A stretch of 64,000 nt of DNA, from contig CAKSYT010000004.1 of NCBI GenBank assembly GCA_934524985.1, positions 62,001 through 126,000 on the forward strand, in the 5' to 3' direction. The notes under the pieces were generated by a model. It had not been told where the DNA came from. It did no database searches and was given only the letters and a program-made list of their open reading frames with translations. This DNA is from an uncultured Faecalibacterium sp. (lineage in GTDB: Bacteria > Bacillota > Clostridia > Oscillospirales > Ruminococcaceae). The number at the start of each line of letters is the position of its first letter. The first letter of the stretch is position 1. Shown here in pieces: positions 51,238 to 59,817 of the stretch. The position numbers and the translations under genes are program-made.

Positions 51238-51816
51238 TTACCCGTTATACTTGCTCTGTGCCAGACTCAGCTTACCGTCCATGATAAGCTTTGCGGCGGC
51301 TTCAAGGTCGGGGTAGCGGTCGGCGATGGCCTTGGCATCCTCGGGCGGGAACTTGCCCAGCACCCATGCGGCAAGGTCGTAGTCCGGGTGGGGCTTTGCG
51401 CCGATGCCAATGCGGATGCGGGGGAAGTTCTCGCCACCCAGCCGGGCAATGATGCTCTTCAGGCCGTTGTGCCCGCCCGCAGAGCCGGAGGGACGGATGC
51501 GCAGCTTGCCGGGTGCCTGGGTGATGTCATCGCACAGCACCAGCACATGGTCGGCAGGAATCTTGAAAAAGCCCGCCATGGGGGCGATGGAATCGCCGGA
51601 GAGGTTCATGTAGGTCAGGGGTTTCAGCAGCACCACCTTGTGGCCGTCCACCTCGCCCTGTCCCCACAGGCCTTGGAACTTGGTCTTGCCCACAGAGATG
51701 TTCCATTTGTCGGCCAGCGCGTCCAGCGCGGCAAAACCGGCGTTGTGGCGGGTGCCATCGTATTTTGCTTCGGGGTTGCCCAGCCCTGCAATGAGCCAGA
51801 TATCGTTTTCATTCAT
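51238..51816 (-). CDS. pth: peptidyl-tRNA hydrolase
   Basis: A 192-residue enzyme that frees tRNA from dropped-off peptidyl-tRNA. The N terminus has IAGLGNPEAKYDGTRHNAGF with catalytic H24 and substrate-binding Asn. KPLTYMNLSG and VLCDDITQAPGKLRIRPSGSAGGHNGLKSI complete the active site. ATG 51816 is chosen for its match to the family start; its AAAAGG site is spaced rather far. A terminator separates it from the upstream genes, so it has its own promoter (-10-like TATACT upstream). Confidence 0.95.
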   Translation of the reverse strand: MNENDIWLIAGLGNPEAKYDGTRHNAGFAALDALADKWNISVGKTKFQGLWGQGEVDGHKVVLLKPLTYMNLSGDSIAPMAGFFKIPADHVLVLCDDITQAPGKLRIRPSGSAGGHNGLKSIIARLGGENFPRIRIGIGAKPHPDYDLAAWVLGKFPPEDAKAIADRYPDLEAAAKLIMDGKLSLAQSKYNG

Positions 51817-51903
51817 GATATGATCATACCTTTTCCTGATAATAGTGTGATACAACATCTAAGTATAACATACGCGCGCGCAAAAAGATATACATTATAA
51901 GCA

Positions 51904-51938
51904 AAAAATGCCCCCATGCCGCAGGGCACAGGGGCAAA
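51904..51938 (-). terminator. terminator upstream of pth
   Basis: On the reverse strand GCCCCTGTGCC pairs with GGCATGGGGGC and is followed by six T residues. It ends the glmU-like operon before pth. Confidence 0.82.
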
Positions 51939-51946
51939 AGGGCTTA

Positions 51947-52480
51947 TTACAGGTTCAGCGTGATGGCAGAGGCCTTCCAGCGGCCGTCCTCCTTCACCAT
52001 AGTGATGGTGCCGGATACCTGCGCGGCGGCGGTGCTGTCCGCAGCGGTCAGCAGGGCGGCGGAAAAGTCGTAGCAGTTTTCTGCCCCGGCGCGCTTTTTC
52101 AGGGTGAGGTCAGCGGGCACCAGCTGATCGCCGGATTGCCCGGCCAGCGCGGTGATGCGGGTGGGCAGGCGGTTCGCCATGACTTTGTTCAGACAGTCGG
52201 CTGTCATGGCATCGCCCAGCTGCGCTTGAAGAAAGGCGTACAGTCCATCGGTATCCGCTGCGGCAAGCCCCGGTTCACTGCCGGCGGGCGCAGCGGCGTC
52301 CACGGCCTGCTCCACGGCCTGCTCCACGGCAGAGGAGCAGGAGAGCAGCTGCTGCACCACGAACTCCGCCTGCTTTTTGGCGGGGTCGCTGCGCAGGCGG
52401 GTCAGGGCAAACACGGCGGCAACAGCCGCGAAGAAAAGGACAAGGCTCAGCGCCTGCTTACGAAAACTTTCAGACTTCAT
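51947..52480 (-). CDS. small membrane-anchored exported protein, function unknown
   Basis: A 177-residue protein with an N-terminal signal anchor (LSLVLFFAAVAAVFAL, about residues 11-26) and an extracytoplasmic part rich in Ala/Gln/Val with three short regions resembling a cystatin- or NTF2-like fold (CYDFSAALLTAADSTAAAQVSG). No family is recognised. It follows the GlmU-like gene by 24 bp and ends at a terminator, so it is the distal gene of a two-gene operon. Confidence 0.7.
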   Translation of the reverse strand: MKSESFRKQALSLVLFFAAVAAVFALTRLRSDPAKKQAEFVVQQLLSCSSAVEQAVEQAVDAAAPAGSEPGLAAADTDGLYAFLQAQLGDAMTADCLNKVMANRLPTRITALAGQSGDQLVPADLTLKKRAGAENCYDFSAALLTAADSTAAAQVSGTITMVKEDGRWKASAITLNL

Positions 52481-52504
52481 GCACAGCTCCCTTCCGGCAG
52501 AGGG

Positions 52505-53263
52505 TTACTTGCTCTGCTCTTTTTCCAGCTTCTGCTTTTTGGCGATATAGGCTTCCATCTTGGGGGCTGCCCAGCCGTCCAGATTGGTCTGGCGTTCCCG
52601 GGCGATGCCCAGCGCCTGCGCGGGCACATCCTTGGTGATGGTGCTGCCGGCGGCGGTGTAGGCACCATCGCCCACCTTGACCGGAGCCACAAGGTTGGTG
52701 TTGCAGCCGATGAAGCAGTAATCGCCGATCTGGGTGCGGAACTTATCCTTGCCGTCGTAGTTGCAGGTGACTGTGCCGCAGCCGAAGTTGCAGTACTTGC
52801 CCACATCGCTGTCGCCGATGTAGGTCAGGTGGCTTACGGTGTTGCCCCGGGCAAAGTTGGAGTTCTTGGTCTCCACATAGGCGCCCAGATGCACGCCGTA
52901 GTCGGTGACAGTGTTCACCCGCACATGGGTGAAGGGGCCAATGTTGTTGTGCGGGCCGATGTGGCTGCCGTAGATCTGGCTGGCATTCACGGCAGTGCCC
53001 TCGTCCACGGTGCTGTCCTCAATGAGGGTGTTGGGGCCGATGACGCAGCCTGCGCCGATGACCGTCTTGCCCCGCAGGATGGTGCCCGCAAGGATCACAG
53101 CGCCCGGGGCAATGACCACCTCCGGGTCGATCTGCACAGTGCGGCTATTGATGACAACGCCGTTTGCAATGTGCTGCACAAGGATGTCCTCGCGGGCAGC
53201 CTCGGCGGCGTCCAGCTGTGCCAGGGCAGCGGCGCGGGCCTGTTCAGAAATAGGATTCTGCAT
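52505..53263 (-). CDS. stand-alone GlmU-type acetyltransferase domain
   Basis: A 252-residue left-handed beta-helix protein equal to the C-terminal half of GlmU: VNTVTDYGVHLGAYVETKNS, SHLTYIGDSDVG (the His of the acetyl transfer motif), GCGTVTCNYDGKDKFRTQIGD, NTNLVAPVKVGDG, TITKDVPAQALG, ARERQTNLDGW. The N-terminal uridylyltransferase domain is absent; an 18-residue helical lead replaces it. It may acetylate glucosamine-1-phosphate, with uridylylation done by a separate protein. A promoter (-35 TTGAAA, 17 bp, -10 TAGTAT; 53504-53476) lies 200 bp upstream, giving a long leader. Confidence 0.82.
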   Translation of the reverse strand: MQNPISEQARAAALAQLDAAEAAREDILVQHIANGVVINSRTVQIDPEVVIAPGAVILAGTILRGKTVIGAGCVIGPNTLIEDSTVDEGTAVNASQIYGSHIGPHNNIGPFTHVRVNTVTDYGVHLGAYVETKNSNFARGNTVSHLTYIGDSDVGKYCNFGCGTVTCNYDGKDKFRTQIGDYCFIGCNTNLVAPVKVGDGAYTAAGSTITKDVPAQALGIARERQTNLDGWAAPKMEAYIAKKQKLEKEQSK

Positions 53264-53475
53264 GAAAAAATCTCCCTTCCCACCAAAGCGCGCGGCGGAA
53301 GAGAGACAGAAAAGGCGACCGGAAAATTGTTGCCTGTCCGCCCCAGCATACCCGCTGCGGAAAGCTTTGTTCCGACAAAATAAAAATGAAAAAATTACAG
53401 GGATAGAAAGTTGTATCCAACAGGACGAGAAATCGCGTGCATAAACAAAAAACCTCTCGAACTTTCTCCCATTCT

Positions 53476-53504
53476 ATACTACCTTAAAACTTGGAAAATT
53501 TCAA
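53476..53504 (-). promoter_or_regulatory. promoter of the GlmU-like operon
   Basis: Reverse strand: -35 TTGAAA (53504-53499), 17-bp spacer, -10 TAGTAT (53481-53476). The transcript would have a leader of about 200 nt. Confidence 0.5.
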
Positions 53505-53568
53505 GAGATTTGCATAAAAAATAACAGACAAATTCGGGATTTTGCATGGTGGAAAGGAATGGATTTTC

Positions 53569-53577
53569 TGGTATAAT
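53569..53577 (+). promoter_or_regulatory. ppdK extended -10 promoter
   Basis: TGG followed by TATAAT (TATAAT at 53572-53577) forms an extended -10; no good -35 is seen. It lies about 100 bp before ppdK. Confidence 0.5.
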
Positions 53578-53680
53578 AGTTTAGCATTCACAAAACAATG
53601 TTCATCGTACGTTCAAGACAAGGCAAACGATGAGACCACGGCAAGTGTACCGATGGTCACGAATGGGAGGTAAACAACGC

Positions 53681-56347
53681 ATGAGCAAAAAGTATCTGTA
53701 CTACTTCAGCGAAGGCAATGACGCTTTCGGCGGTGACAAGGTCACCATGAAGAACACGCTGGGCGGCAAGGGCGCCGGTCTGGCCGAGATGACCGCAGCC
53801 GGTATGCCGGTGCCGCAGGGCTTCACCATCACCACCGACGCCTGCACCCAGTATTACGCAGACGGCCGTCAGATCAATGACGATATCACTGCTGACATCT
53901 TTGAGCACCTCAAGGGTCTGGAAGAGATCACCGGCAAGAAGTTCGGCGACAACACCAACCCCCTGCTGGTCTCCGTCCGTTCCGGCGCACGTCAGTCCAT
54001 GCCCGGCATGATGGACACCATCCTGAATCTGGGCCTGAACGACGAGGCCGTTGAGGGTCTGGCAAAGAAGACCGGCAACGCCCGCTTTGCATACGACTGC
54101 TACCGCCGCTTCGTGCAGATGTTCGCCGACGTCGTTATGATGGTCCCGAAGAGCCTGTTCGAGGTCGAGATCGACAAGATGAAGGAAGCCAAGGGCGTCA
54201 AGAACGACGTGGACCTGACTGCTGACGACCTGAAGGAACTGGTCGGCACCTTCAAGAAGATCTACGAGGAGAACGAAGGCCGTCCCTTCCCGCAGGATCC
54301 CCGCGATCAGCTGATCGAGGCTGTCAAGGCCGTGTTCCGCAGCTGGGATAACCCCCGTGCAAACGTCTACCGTAAGATGAACGAGATCCCCTACGAGTGG
54401 GGCACCGCTGTCAACGTGCAGCAGATGGCCTTTGGCAACTCCGGCGACCGTTCCGGCACCGGCGTTGCCTTCACCCGTGACCCCGCCACCGGCGCTAAGA
54501 AGCTGATGGGCGAGTACCTGATCAATGCACAGGGCGAGGACGTTGTTGCCGGCGTGCGCACTCCTTCTCCCATCAGCCACCTGAAGGATCAGATGCCTGA
54601 GGTGTACGATCAGTTTGTCGAGATCGCTACCCGTCTGGAGAACTACTTCCGCGATATGCAGGATATGGAGTTCACCATTGAGGACGGCCACCTGTATATG
54701 CTGCAGACCCGTAACGGCAAGCGTACCGCTCAGGCTGCTCTGCAGATCGCCTGCGATCTGGTGGACGAGGGCATGATCACCGAGCAGGAGGCTGTCCTAC
54801 GCGTGGAGCCCAAGCAGCTGGATACCCTGCTGCATCCCCAGTTCGACGCTGCTGCCCTGAAGGCTGCAGAGGTCGTCGGCAAGGGTCTGGCAGCTTCTCC
54901 CGGCTCTGCCTGCGGCCAGATCGTCTTTACTGCTGAAGAGGCAGAGGAGATGGTCAAGTCCGGCAAGATGAAGAAGGTCGTTCTGGTGCGTCTGGAGACC
55001 AGCCCCGAGGATATCGTGGGCATGCAGGTTTCTCAGGGCATCCTGACCGTCCGCGGCGGCATGACCAGCCACGCAGCCGTTGTTGCCCGTGGTATGGGCA
55101 CCTGCTGTGTCTCCGGCTGCGGCAACGACAACGAGGTCAAGATCGATGAGGAGGCCAAGACCTTCGAGATCAACGGCCACAAGTTCGTCGAGGGTGACTG
55201 GATCTCCATCGACGGCTCCACCGGCAACATTTACGGCGAGCAGGTCGCAACCGTGGCCGCTACCGGCAACAAGAACTTCAACCGCTTCATGGGCTGGGCA
55301 GACGCAGCTCGTCAGCTGCTGGTCATGACCAACGCTGATAACCCGCGCGACGCACAGCAGGCAGTGGATCTGGGTGCTGAGGGCATCGGCCTGTGCCGTA
55401 CCGAGCACATGTTCTTCGCTGAGGACCGCATCAAGGCTGTCCGCGAGATGATCTGCGCACGCACCGTGGAAGAGCGCGAGGCTGCTCTGGCCAAGGTCGA
55501 GCCGTTCCAGCAGGGCGACTTCGAGGCTATGTACCGCATCATGGGTGAGCGCCCGATGACCATCCGTTATCTGGACCCGCCCCTGCACGAGTTCCTGCCC
55601 ACCAAGGACGAGGACATCAAGGAGCTGGCTGCCGACATGGGCATGACCTACGACGACCTGAAGAACGTGGTTGCTTCTCTGCACGAGTTCAACCCCATGA
55701 TGGGTCACCGCGGCTGCCGTCTGGCTGTTACCTACCCCGAGATCGCTGCTATGCAGACCCGCGCTGTGATCAAGGCTGCTCTGAACGTCTCTGCTGAGAC
55801 CGGCCATGTGATCACCCCGCACATCATGATCCCGCTGGTCGGCGAGGTCAAGGAGCTGAAGTTCGTCAAGGACGTTGTTGTCAAGGTTGCTGACGAGCTG
55901 ATCGCTGCTGCCGGCGTTGACATGAAGTATCAGGTCGGTACCATGATCGAGATCCCCCGTGCAGCCCTGACTGCCGGCGAGATCGCCAAGGAAGCTGAGT
56001 TCTTCAGCTTCGGCACCAACGACCTGACCCAGATGACCTTCGGCTTCAGCCGTGATGACGCTGCCAAGTTCCTGGGCGCATACTACGAGAACAAGATCTA
56101 CGAGAGCGATCCGTTCCAGCATCTGGATCAGACCGGCGTCGGCAAGCTGGTCAAGATGGCTGCTCACGATGGCCGTGAGACCCGTCCCGATCTGGGTCTG
56201 GGCATCTGCGGCGAGCACGGCGGCGACCCCACGAGCGTGGAGTTCTGCCACAACGTCGGTCTGGACTACGTCAGCTGCTCTCCCTTCCGTGTGCCTATCG
56301 CACGTCTGGCCGCTGCTCAGGCTGCTATTAAAAAACCGAGAGCATAA
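53681..56347 (+). CDS. ppdK: pyruvate, phosphate dikinase
   Basis: An 888-residue enzyme interconverting pyruvate and phosphoenolpyruvate with ATP/AMP and phosphate or pyrophosphate, common in anaerobes. Domains: N-terminal ATP-grasp (TLGGKGAGLAEMTAAG, VRSGARQSMPGMMDT, TGVAFTRDPATG), phosphohistidine domain with GGMTSHAAVVARG (H464; regulatory Thr462), and C-terminal PEP/pyruvate barrel (LCRTEHMFF, GTNDLTQMTFG, GICGEHGGDP with the catalytic Cys). Codon use is less GC-extreme than its neighbours, as for highly expressed genes. The start follows GGGAGGTAAACAACGC. Mobile DNA starts just after its terminator. Confidence 0.96.
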   Translation: MSKKYLYYFSEGNDAFGGDKVTMKNTLGGKGAGLAEMTAAGMPVPQGFTITTDACTQYYADGRQINDDITADIFEHLKGLEEITGKKFGDNTNPLLVSVRSGARQSMPGMMDTILNLGLNDEAVEGLAKKTGNARFAYDCYRRFVQMFADVVMMVPKSLFEVEIDKMKEAKGVKNDVDLTADDLKELVGTFKKIYEENEGRPFPQDPRDQLIEAVKAVFRSWDNPRANVYRKMNEIPYEWGTAVNVQQMAFGNSGDRSGTGVAFTRDPATGAKKLMGEYLINAQGEDVVAGVRTPSPISHLKDQMPEVYDQFVEIATRLENYFRDMQDMEFTIEDGHLYMLQTRNGKRTAQAALQIACDLVDEGMITEQEAVLRVEPKQLDTLLHPQFDAAALKAAEVVGKGLAASPGSACGQIVFTAEEAEEMVKSGKMKKVVLVRLETSPEDIVGMQVSQGILTVRGGMTSHAAVVARGMGTCCVSGCGNDNEVKIDEEAKTFEINGHKFVEGDWISIDGSTGNIYGEQVATVAATGNKNFNRFMGWADAARQLLVMTNADNPRDAQQAVDLGAEGIGLCRTEHMFFAEDRIKAVREMICARTVEEREAALAKVEPFQQGDFEAMYRIMGERPMTIRYLDPPLHEFLPTKDEDIKELAADMGMTYDDLKNVVASLHEFNPMMGHRGCRLAVTYPEIAAMQTRAVIKAALNVSAETGHVITPHIMIPLVGEVKELKFVKDVVVKVADELIAAAGVDMKYQVGTMIEIPRAALTAGEIAKEAEFFSFGTNDLTQMTFGFSRDDAAKFLGAYYENKIYESDPFQHLDQTGVGKLVKMAAHDGRETRPDLGLGICGEHGGDPTSVEFCHNVGLDYVSCSPFRVPIARLAAAQAAIKKPRA

Positions 56348-56386
56348 GGATTTTATAGCGAATTATCGTTAAAAATCAAGCATAAA

Positions 56387-56425
56387 ATAAGGCTCACCGT
56401 CAATTTTGGCGGTGGGCCTTATTTA
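56387..56425. terminator. ppdK terminator
   Basis: ATAAGGCTCACCGTC pairs with GGCGGTGGGCCTTAT, ending in TTT. It is the last clearly chromosomal feature before the mobile region. Confidence 0.82.
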
Positions 56426-56479
56426 TTTGCTCATGTATGAGGTGAACTGCGTTTAACACAGAGCTGCTTTCCAGAAGCA

Positions 56480-58264
56480 TCACAGATACACCTCCACAGT
56501 CAGGTCGGTCCACGCTGCACGGCGGAACTGGTGGGGCATCTTGTTGGCTTCCCGGTAACGCTTGGCAGTTTCAAAGTCGATGGTGAAGGTGAGGATGGGC
56601 TTTTCCGATACAGCCATCAGATCGGTGCGCTCCTCTTTGGACTTCTTGCAGCCGGTGTTCAGCTTCCAACGGTAGGAGTAATCGGCAATGGGGGTGACCA
56701 CTTCAACGAACTGGTCGATCAATTCGGGAGCAAGACGGGCACCGTGCACATCGACCTTCTGAGAGAGAAAATCGTAGATCGCTTTCATGTCCGAAGAAAT
56801 CGTCTGTGGTTCAGGCGCAGGGGAGAGGGCTTTCAGTTCCTGCTCCAAGTGTGCAATCTCGTCATCTGCCTGTTTGCAGAGGGCTTGGTATTCTTCTCGT
56901 GGCAGTTCGCCGTCTGCACGCATGGCAGCGTAGTTCAGCTTGCGCTTTTTGATTTTTTCAATCTTGCTCTGAATCGGCGCAGCAGACATTCGTGTGGCGG
57001 CTTTTCCGTTCTGACAGCTTTCGATCATCTTGCAGGCACGGAGAATGGCTTTATTCTGATTGCCCCAGACCTTTTCAAAGATTTTCTTCGCCATCAGTTC
57101 CAGCTTCCACTCCGGGATAGAAATGGCATCACAACTGAGCTGTTGGGTCATGTTGTGCTCCAGAACAAAGGAACGGGTCGGGTTGACGGTTCGCATATTA
57201 CACTGGTAGCCAAAGACCGGCGTTCCGTCCTTCAGCTTGCGCCAGTTGAAAATGCGGTAGGAAGAACCACAGCGGCAGCGAAGTTTTGACACCCACAGAT
57301 TCTTGGTAGTTCTGGCTCCTTTACGCCTTGTTTCTCCATCAGGAAGGCGCAGGCTGGAAATACGGGATTTGCGGATGTGTTCGCATTCATGCCAGAGGGC
57401 TTCTGATACGATCGGTTCAAAGTTACCTTTTACATAGACGAAGGAAGTTTCGTCCAGATTGTTGATGCGTTTCTTTTCAAGATAGTTGTTGACCTTGGAC
57501 TTGTTGTAGCAGACATAGCCCATATACGTTGCGTTACGAAGGATACGGCTGATCTTTGTACAGGACCAACTGACGTTTCCGTGCCCATCCTTACGGCCCA
57601 GCCGGGAAAGTTCATTGACGATCGCCTTTTCCCCGTAGCCCTGAGAATAGAGCGTGAAAACCATTCGTATGGTTGCAGCCTGTTCCTCGTTGATAACGTA
57701 TGTACGGTTGACCTTATCCCGGTCATAGCCGATAATATTGCCGCTACCGTAAAGCACGCCGTTCTGCCGACTTATCTTCTGCCCGGCAAGAACACGCTCT
57801 GAAATCTTGCGGCTTTCTTCCTGCGCCATAGTTGCCATGATGGAAAGCCGGAGTTCACCATCGCCGTCCATCGTCCAGATGTTGTCGGATACGAAAAAGA
57901 CCTCTACGCCGAAATTGCGGAGTTCACGGGTAAGCTGAAGGGTATCGACAGTGTTGCGGGCAAAGCGGCAGACCTCACGCGTAACAATCAGATCGAATTT
58001 TCCGCACTTGGCATCGGAAAGCATTTTCATAAAGGCTGGGCGCTTTTTGGCGGAGGTACCGGTGATGCCCTCGTCGATATAGCGGTCAACGACCTGCCAG
58101 TTGGGATGATACCGAAGCTGATCATCGTACCATTGCATCTGGTTGCCAAGCGCATCGACCTGCGCTTCATGCTGGGTGGAAACACGACCGTAAAAGACAA
58201 TGCGGCGGTCACGGTCTTTATCCAATGGGAATTGCCCAAAGTACATTCTTTGCGTGATGTTCAT
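56480..58264 (-). CDS. large serine recombinase
   Basis: A 594-residue site-specific recombinase. The N-terminal resolvase domain (about residues 20-165) has GRVSTQHEAQ with catalytic S29, and IVTREVCRFARNT. The recombinase domain (about 185-300, GYDRDKVNRTYVINEEQAATIRM) is followed by a zinc ribbon (LRCRCGSSYR...YQCNMR) and a coiled coil (about 420-480). This layout is that of integrases/excisionases of conjugative and mobilisable elements, which cut att sites with a 2-bp core. It lies beside ppdK and points inward to the element. The start follows AAAGGAGGTACAGCGAT. Confidence 0.9.
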   Translation of the reverse strand: MNITQRMYFGQFPLDKDRDRRIVFYGRVSTQHEAQVDALGNQMQWYDDQLRYHPNWQVVDRYIDEGITGTSAKKRPAFMKMLSDAKCGKFDLIVTREVCRFARNTVDTLQLTRELRNFGVEVFFVSDNIWTMDGDGELRLSIMATMAQEESRKISERVLAGQKISRQNGVLYGSGNIIGYDRDKVNRTYVINEEQAATIRMVFTLYSQGYGEKAIVNELSRLGRKDGHGNVSWSCTKISRILRNATYMGYVCYNKSKVNNYLEKKRINNLDETSFVYVKGNFEPIVSEALWHECEHIRKSRISSLRLPDGETRRKGARTTKNLWVSKLRCRCGSSYRIFNWRKLKDGTPVFGYQCNMRTVNPTRSFVLEHNMTQQLSCDAISIPEWKLELMAKKIFEKVWGNQNKAILRACKMIESCQNGKAATRMSAAPIQSKIEKIKKRKLNYAAMRADGELPREEYQALCKQADDEIAHLEQELKALSPAPEPQTISSDMKAIYDFLSQKVDVHGARLAPELIDQFVEVVTPIADYSYRWKLNTGCKKSKEERTDLMAVSEKPILTFTIDFETAKRYREANKMPHQFRRAAWTDLTVEVYL

Positions 58265-58315
58265 ATCGCTGTACCTCCTTTGCCCGTAGTATAGAAGATT
58301 GGGAAGAGAATATGT

Positions 58316-58343
58316 AGGATGTCGCCGGTGTCAGCGACATCCT
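58316..58343 (-). terminator. hairpin upstream of the recombinase gene
   Basis: AGGATGTCGC pairs with GCGACATCCT around an 8-nt loop. No T run follows, so it may be an RNA structure or protein site between the small ORF and the recombinase gene. Confidence 0.4.
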
Positions 58344-58348
58344 TGACA

Positions 58349-58513
58349 TTACGCAGAATATCTGCTAAGGACCTGATGATAGACCTCAGCAGAGATCAGG
58401 TCGTTGTCAAATAAAATGGAGATCAGCTTTAATGCAGTTGCATCGATGCTGAAAACGTTGGGAGGAACAGCGGGGGAAAGGGGAGAGTAAGCGTTCTTGT
58501 TGATATTATCGAC
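58349..58513 (-). CDS. short SHOCT-like ORF without a canonical start
   Basis: An open frame of about 54 codons (ending FDNDLISAEVYHQVLSRYSA) lies between the PemK and recombinase genes; its C-terminal 20 residues resemble the SHOCT oligomerisation motif. The frame is preceded by TGA and GGAGG, but the expected start position reads GTC GAT AAT ATC with no ATG, GTG or TTG. Either an unusual start codon is used, or the start has been lost. It overlaps the PemK stop. Function unknown. Confidence 0.4.
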   Translation of the reverse strand, partial: VDNINKNAYSPLSPAVPPNVFSIDATALKLISILFDNDLISAEVYHQVLSRYSA

Positions 58514-58889
58514 CTCCGTTCAGATCCAGACTGTTCATCAATGCTTCGTTGATCTGGTACATTTCGTCCGGCGTAGTCTGCCCTAGGAGACGCTGTATGC
58601 GTTCTTTATCAATGGTGAAGATCTGTTCCAGCAGCACCATAGAGGGTCTTGAAAACGCTGGATTTCGGTCAATGAGAACATGGGTAGGCTGGTTTGGCTT
58701 TTTGGTGACTTTTGAGGTCACAGCAGCCACGATCACAGTCGGCGCAAATTTATTTCCGGTATTATTTTGTATCACAATAACAGGACGTTTACCTCCTTGC
58801 TCGGAGCCATAGTGCGGGTCAAGGTCTGCATAGTAGATTTCGCCCCGGAGAAAACCAAAGTCTTTTGTTACATATACGGTGGCAGTCAA
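58506..58889 (-). CDS. PemK/MazF-family toxin-like protein
   Basis: A 127-residue protein of the PemK/MazF endoribonuclease family: RGEIYYADLDPHYGSEQGGKRPVIVIQNN at the N terminus (with the conserved Arg and Pro), TVIVAAVTSK, and LEQIFTID. Family members cleave mRNA at short motifs as toxins. The start is TTG 58889, eight bases after AAGGA; no in-frame ATG is near. No antitoxin gene was found directly upstream, where a hairpin and then the ParB-like gene lie. It may be an orphan or regulatory family member in this element. Confidence 0.8.
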   Translation of the reverse strand: MTATVYVTKDFGFLRGEIYYADLDPHYGSEQGGKRPVIVIQNNTGNKFAPTVIVAAVTSKVTKKPNQPTHVLIDRNPAFSRPSMVLLEQIFTIDKERIQRLLGQTTPDEMYQINEALMNSLDLNGGR

Positions 58890-58908
58890 CCCCCTTTTCC
58901 TTATGTAG

Positions 58909-58938
58909 GCAGAAGCCGCCCTTGCGGACGGCTTCTGC
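58909..58938. terminator. hairpin between ParB-like and PemK genes
   Basis: GCAGAAGCCG pairs perfectly with CGGCTTCTGC around a 10-nt loop. It has no clear T run and probably separates or processes the transcripts. Confidence 0.5.
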
Positions 58939-58971
58939 GATGTGAAAGGAAACCTGCATGAAGAAGTAAGG

Positions 58972-59817
58972 TCACTGCTTGATGGGCAGATTAAAGCGGC
59001 GGCTGGAGCCGTTGTAGGTGCGAAGGATCAGCATCATATACTTGTAGCTGACGGTGCCGCTCAGGGATTTCTCATCTCGCACCAGCGTCATGGGGTGAAT
59101 GGTTTGCAGACGCTTCACCAGACGCTCCGGGTCATACTCGCCCTGATACAGAGCCACAAAGCGAACCATGCCCTGCAGGATGCCGGAGCGGAGGGAATCG
59201 GGGTCACCCTCCCAGCCCTTTGCCAGCATGGTCAGGGCTTCTTTGTAGAGGTCTGCGCCGTAGGCTTTGTACTCCTTGAAAGCCGTGCGGATGCAGATGA
59301 TCTTCCACGGGGCACGGTAGCTGTCCAGACCAAGCTGCAGACCGGTGCTTTCGGTGGCTTTCACGAATGCGAGAGATTCCGGGTCTTTGCCCACCAAAGC
59401 GGCGCGCAGCTCTGCGCCAGCGGTCAGCGGCGTGGAAACGCCCGTCTGCCGGGAAAACAGCATGGCTTCTTCTGCCTCTGTCAGTCCCTCGTACACTTTG
59501 CAGATGATCGGAAGATCCTGCCCGCCGTTCATCGCCCGACGGGTCACGATGGTATGCTGACCGTCAAAGACGAAGTAGTGACCGTCCCGGTAGCTGACCT
59601 TGGGCGGGTTGGCAATCAGCTCGGTGAACTCTGCCGACATCTTTTCGACATTGGGAATGTTCAGCTTGCGCTGATATTCCGCAGGGATTTCGAGAAAGGC
59701 ACTGTTGATGACCTTTTCTTCGTAAGGCCGCTGAGCGAAAAGGGCTTCGATGATTGCTTCATCTGTGATTTCGGGCATGATCTCAGGCATGGTGCTGACA
59801 CAGTTCATATTCTTCAT
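58972..59817 (-). CDS. ParB/Srx-like protein, DUF6551-type
   Basis: A 281-residue soluble protein. The central domain (about residues 60-120), YRDGHYFVFDGQHTIVTRRAMNGG, matches the ParB/sulfiredoxin-like nuclease fold, with the DGQH motif in place of the usual DGHHR. The remainder is helical. Such proteins in conjugative elements are thought to act in partition, copy control or as DNA/NTP-binding factors. Its start overlaps the stop of the upstream ParB-like gene by four bases (ATGA), so the pair is translationally coupled. Confidence 0.75.
   Translation of the reverse strand: MKNMNCVSTMPEIMPEITDEAIIEALFAQRPYEEKVINSAFLEIPAEYQRKLNIPNVEKMSAEFTELIANPPKVSYRDGHYFVFDGQHTIVTRRAMNGGQDLPIICKVYEGLTEAEEAMLFSRQTGVSTPLTAGAELRAALVGKDPESLAFVKATESTGLQLGLDSYRAPWKIICIRTAFKEYKAYGADLYKEALTMLAKGWEGDPDSLRSGILQGMVRFVALYQGEYDPERLVKRLQTIHPMTLVRDEKSLSGTVSYKYMMLILRTYNGSSRRFNLPIKQ

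Noticed and set aside
56426-56479. Attachment site for the serine recombinase next to ppdK
   Set aside because: Plausible by position, but no matching second site is in the window, so no att site is called.
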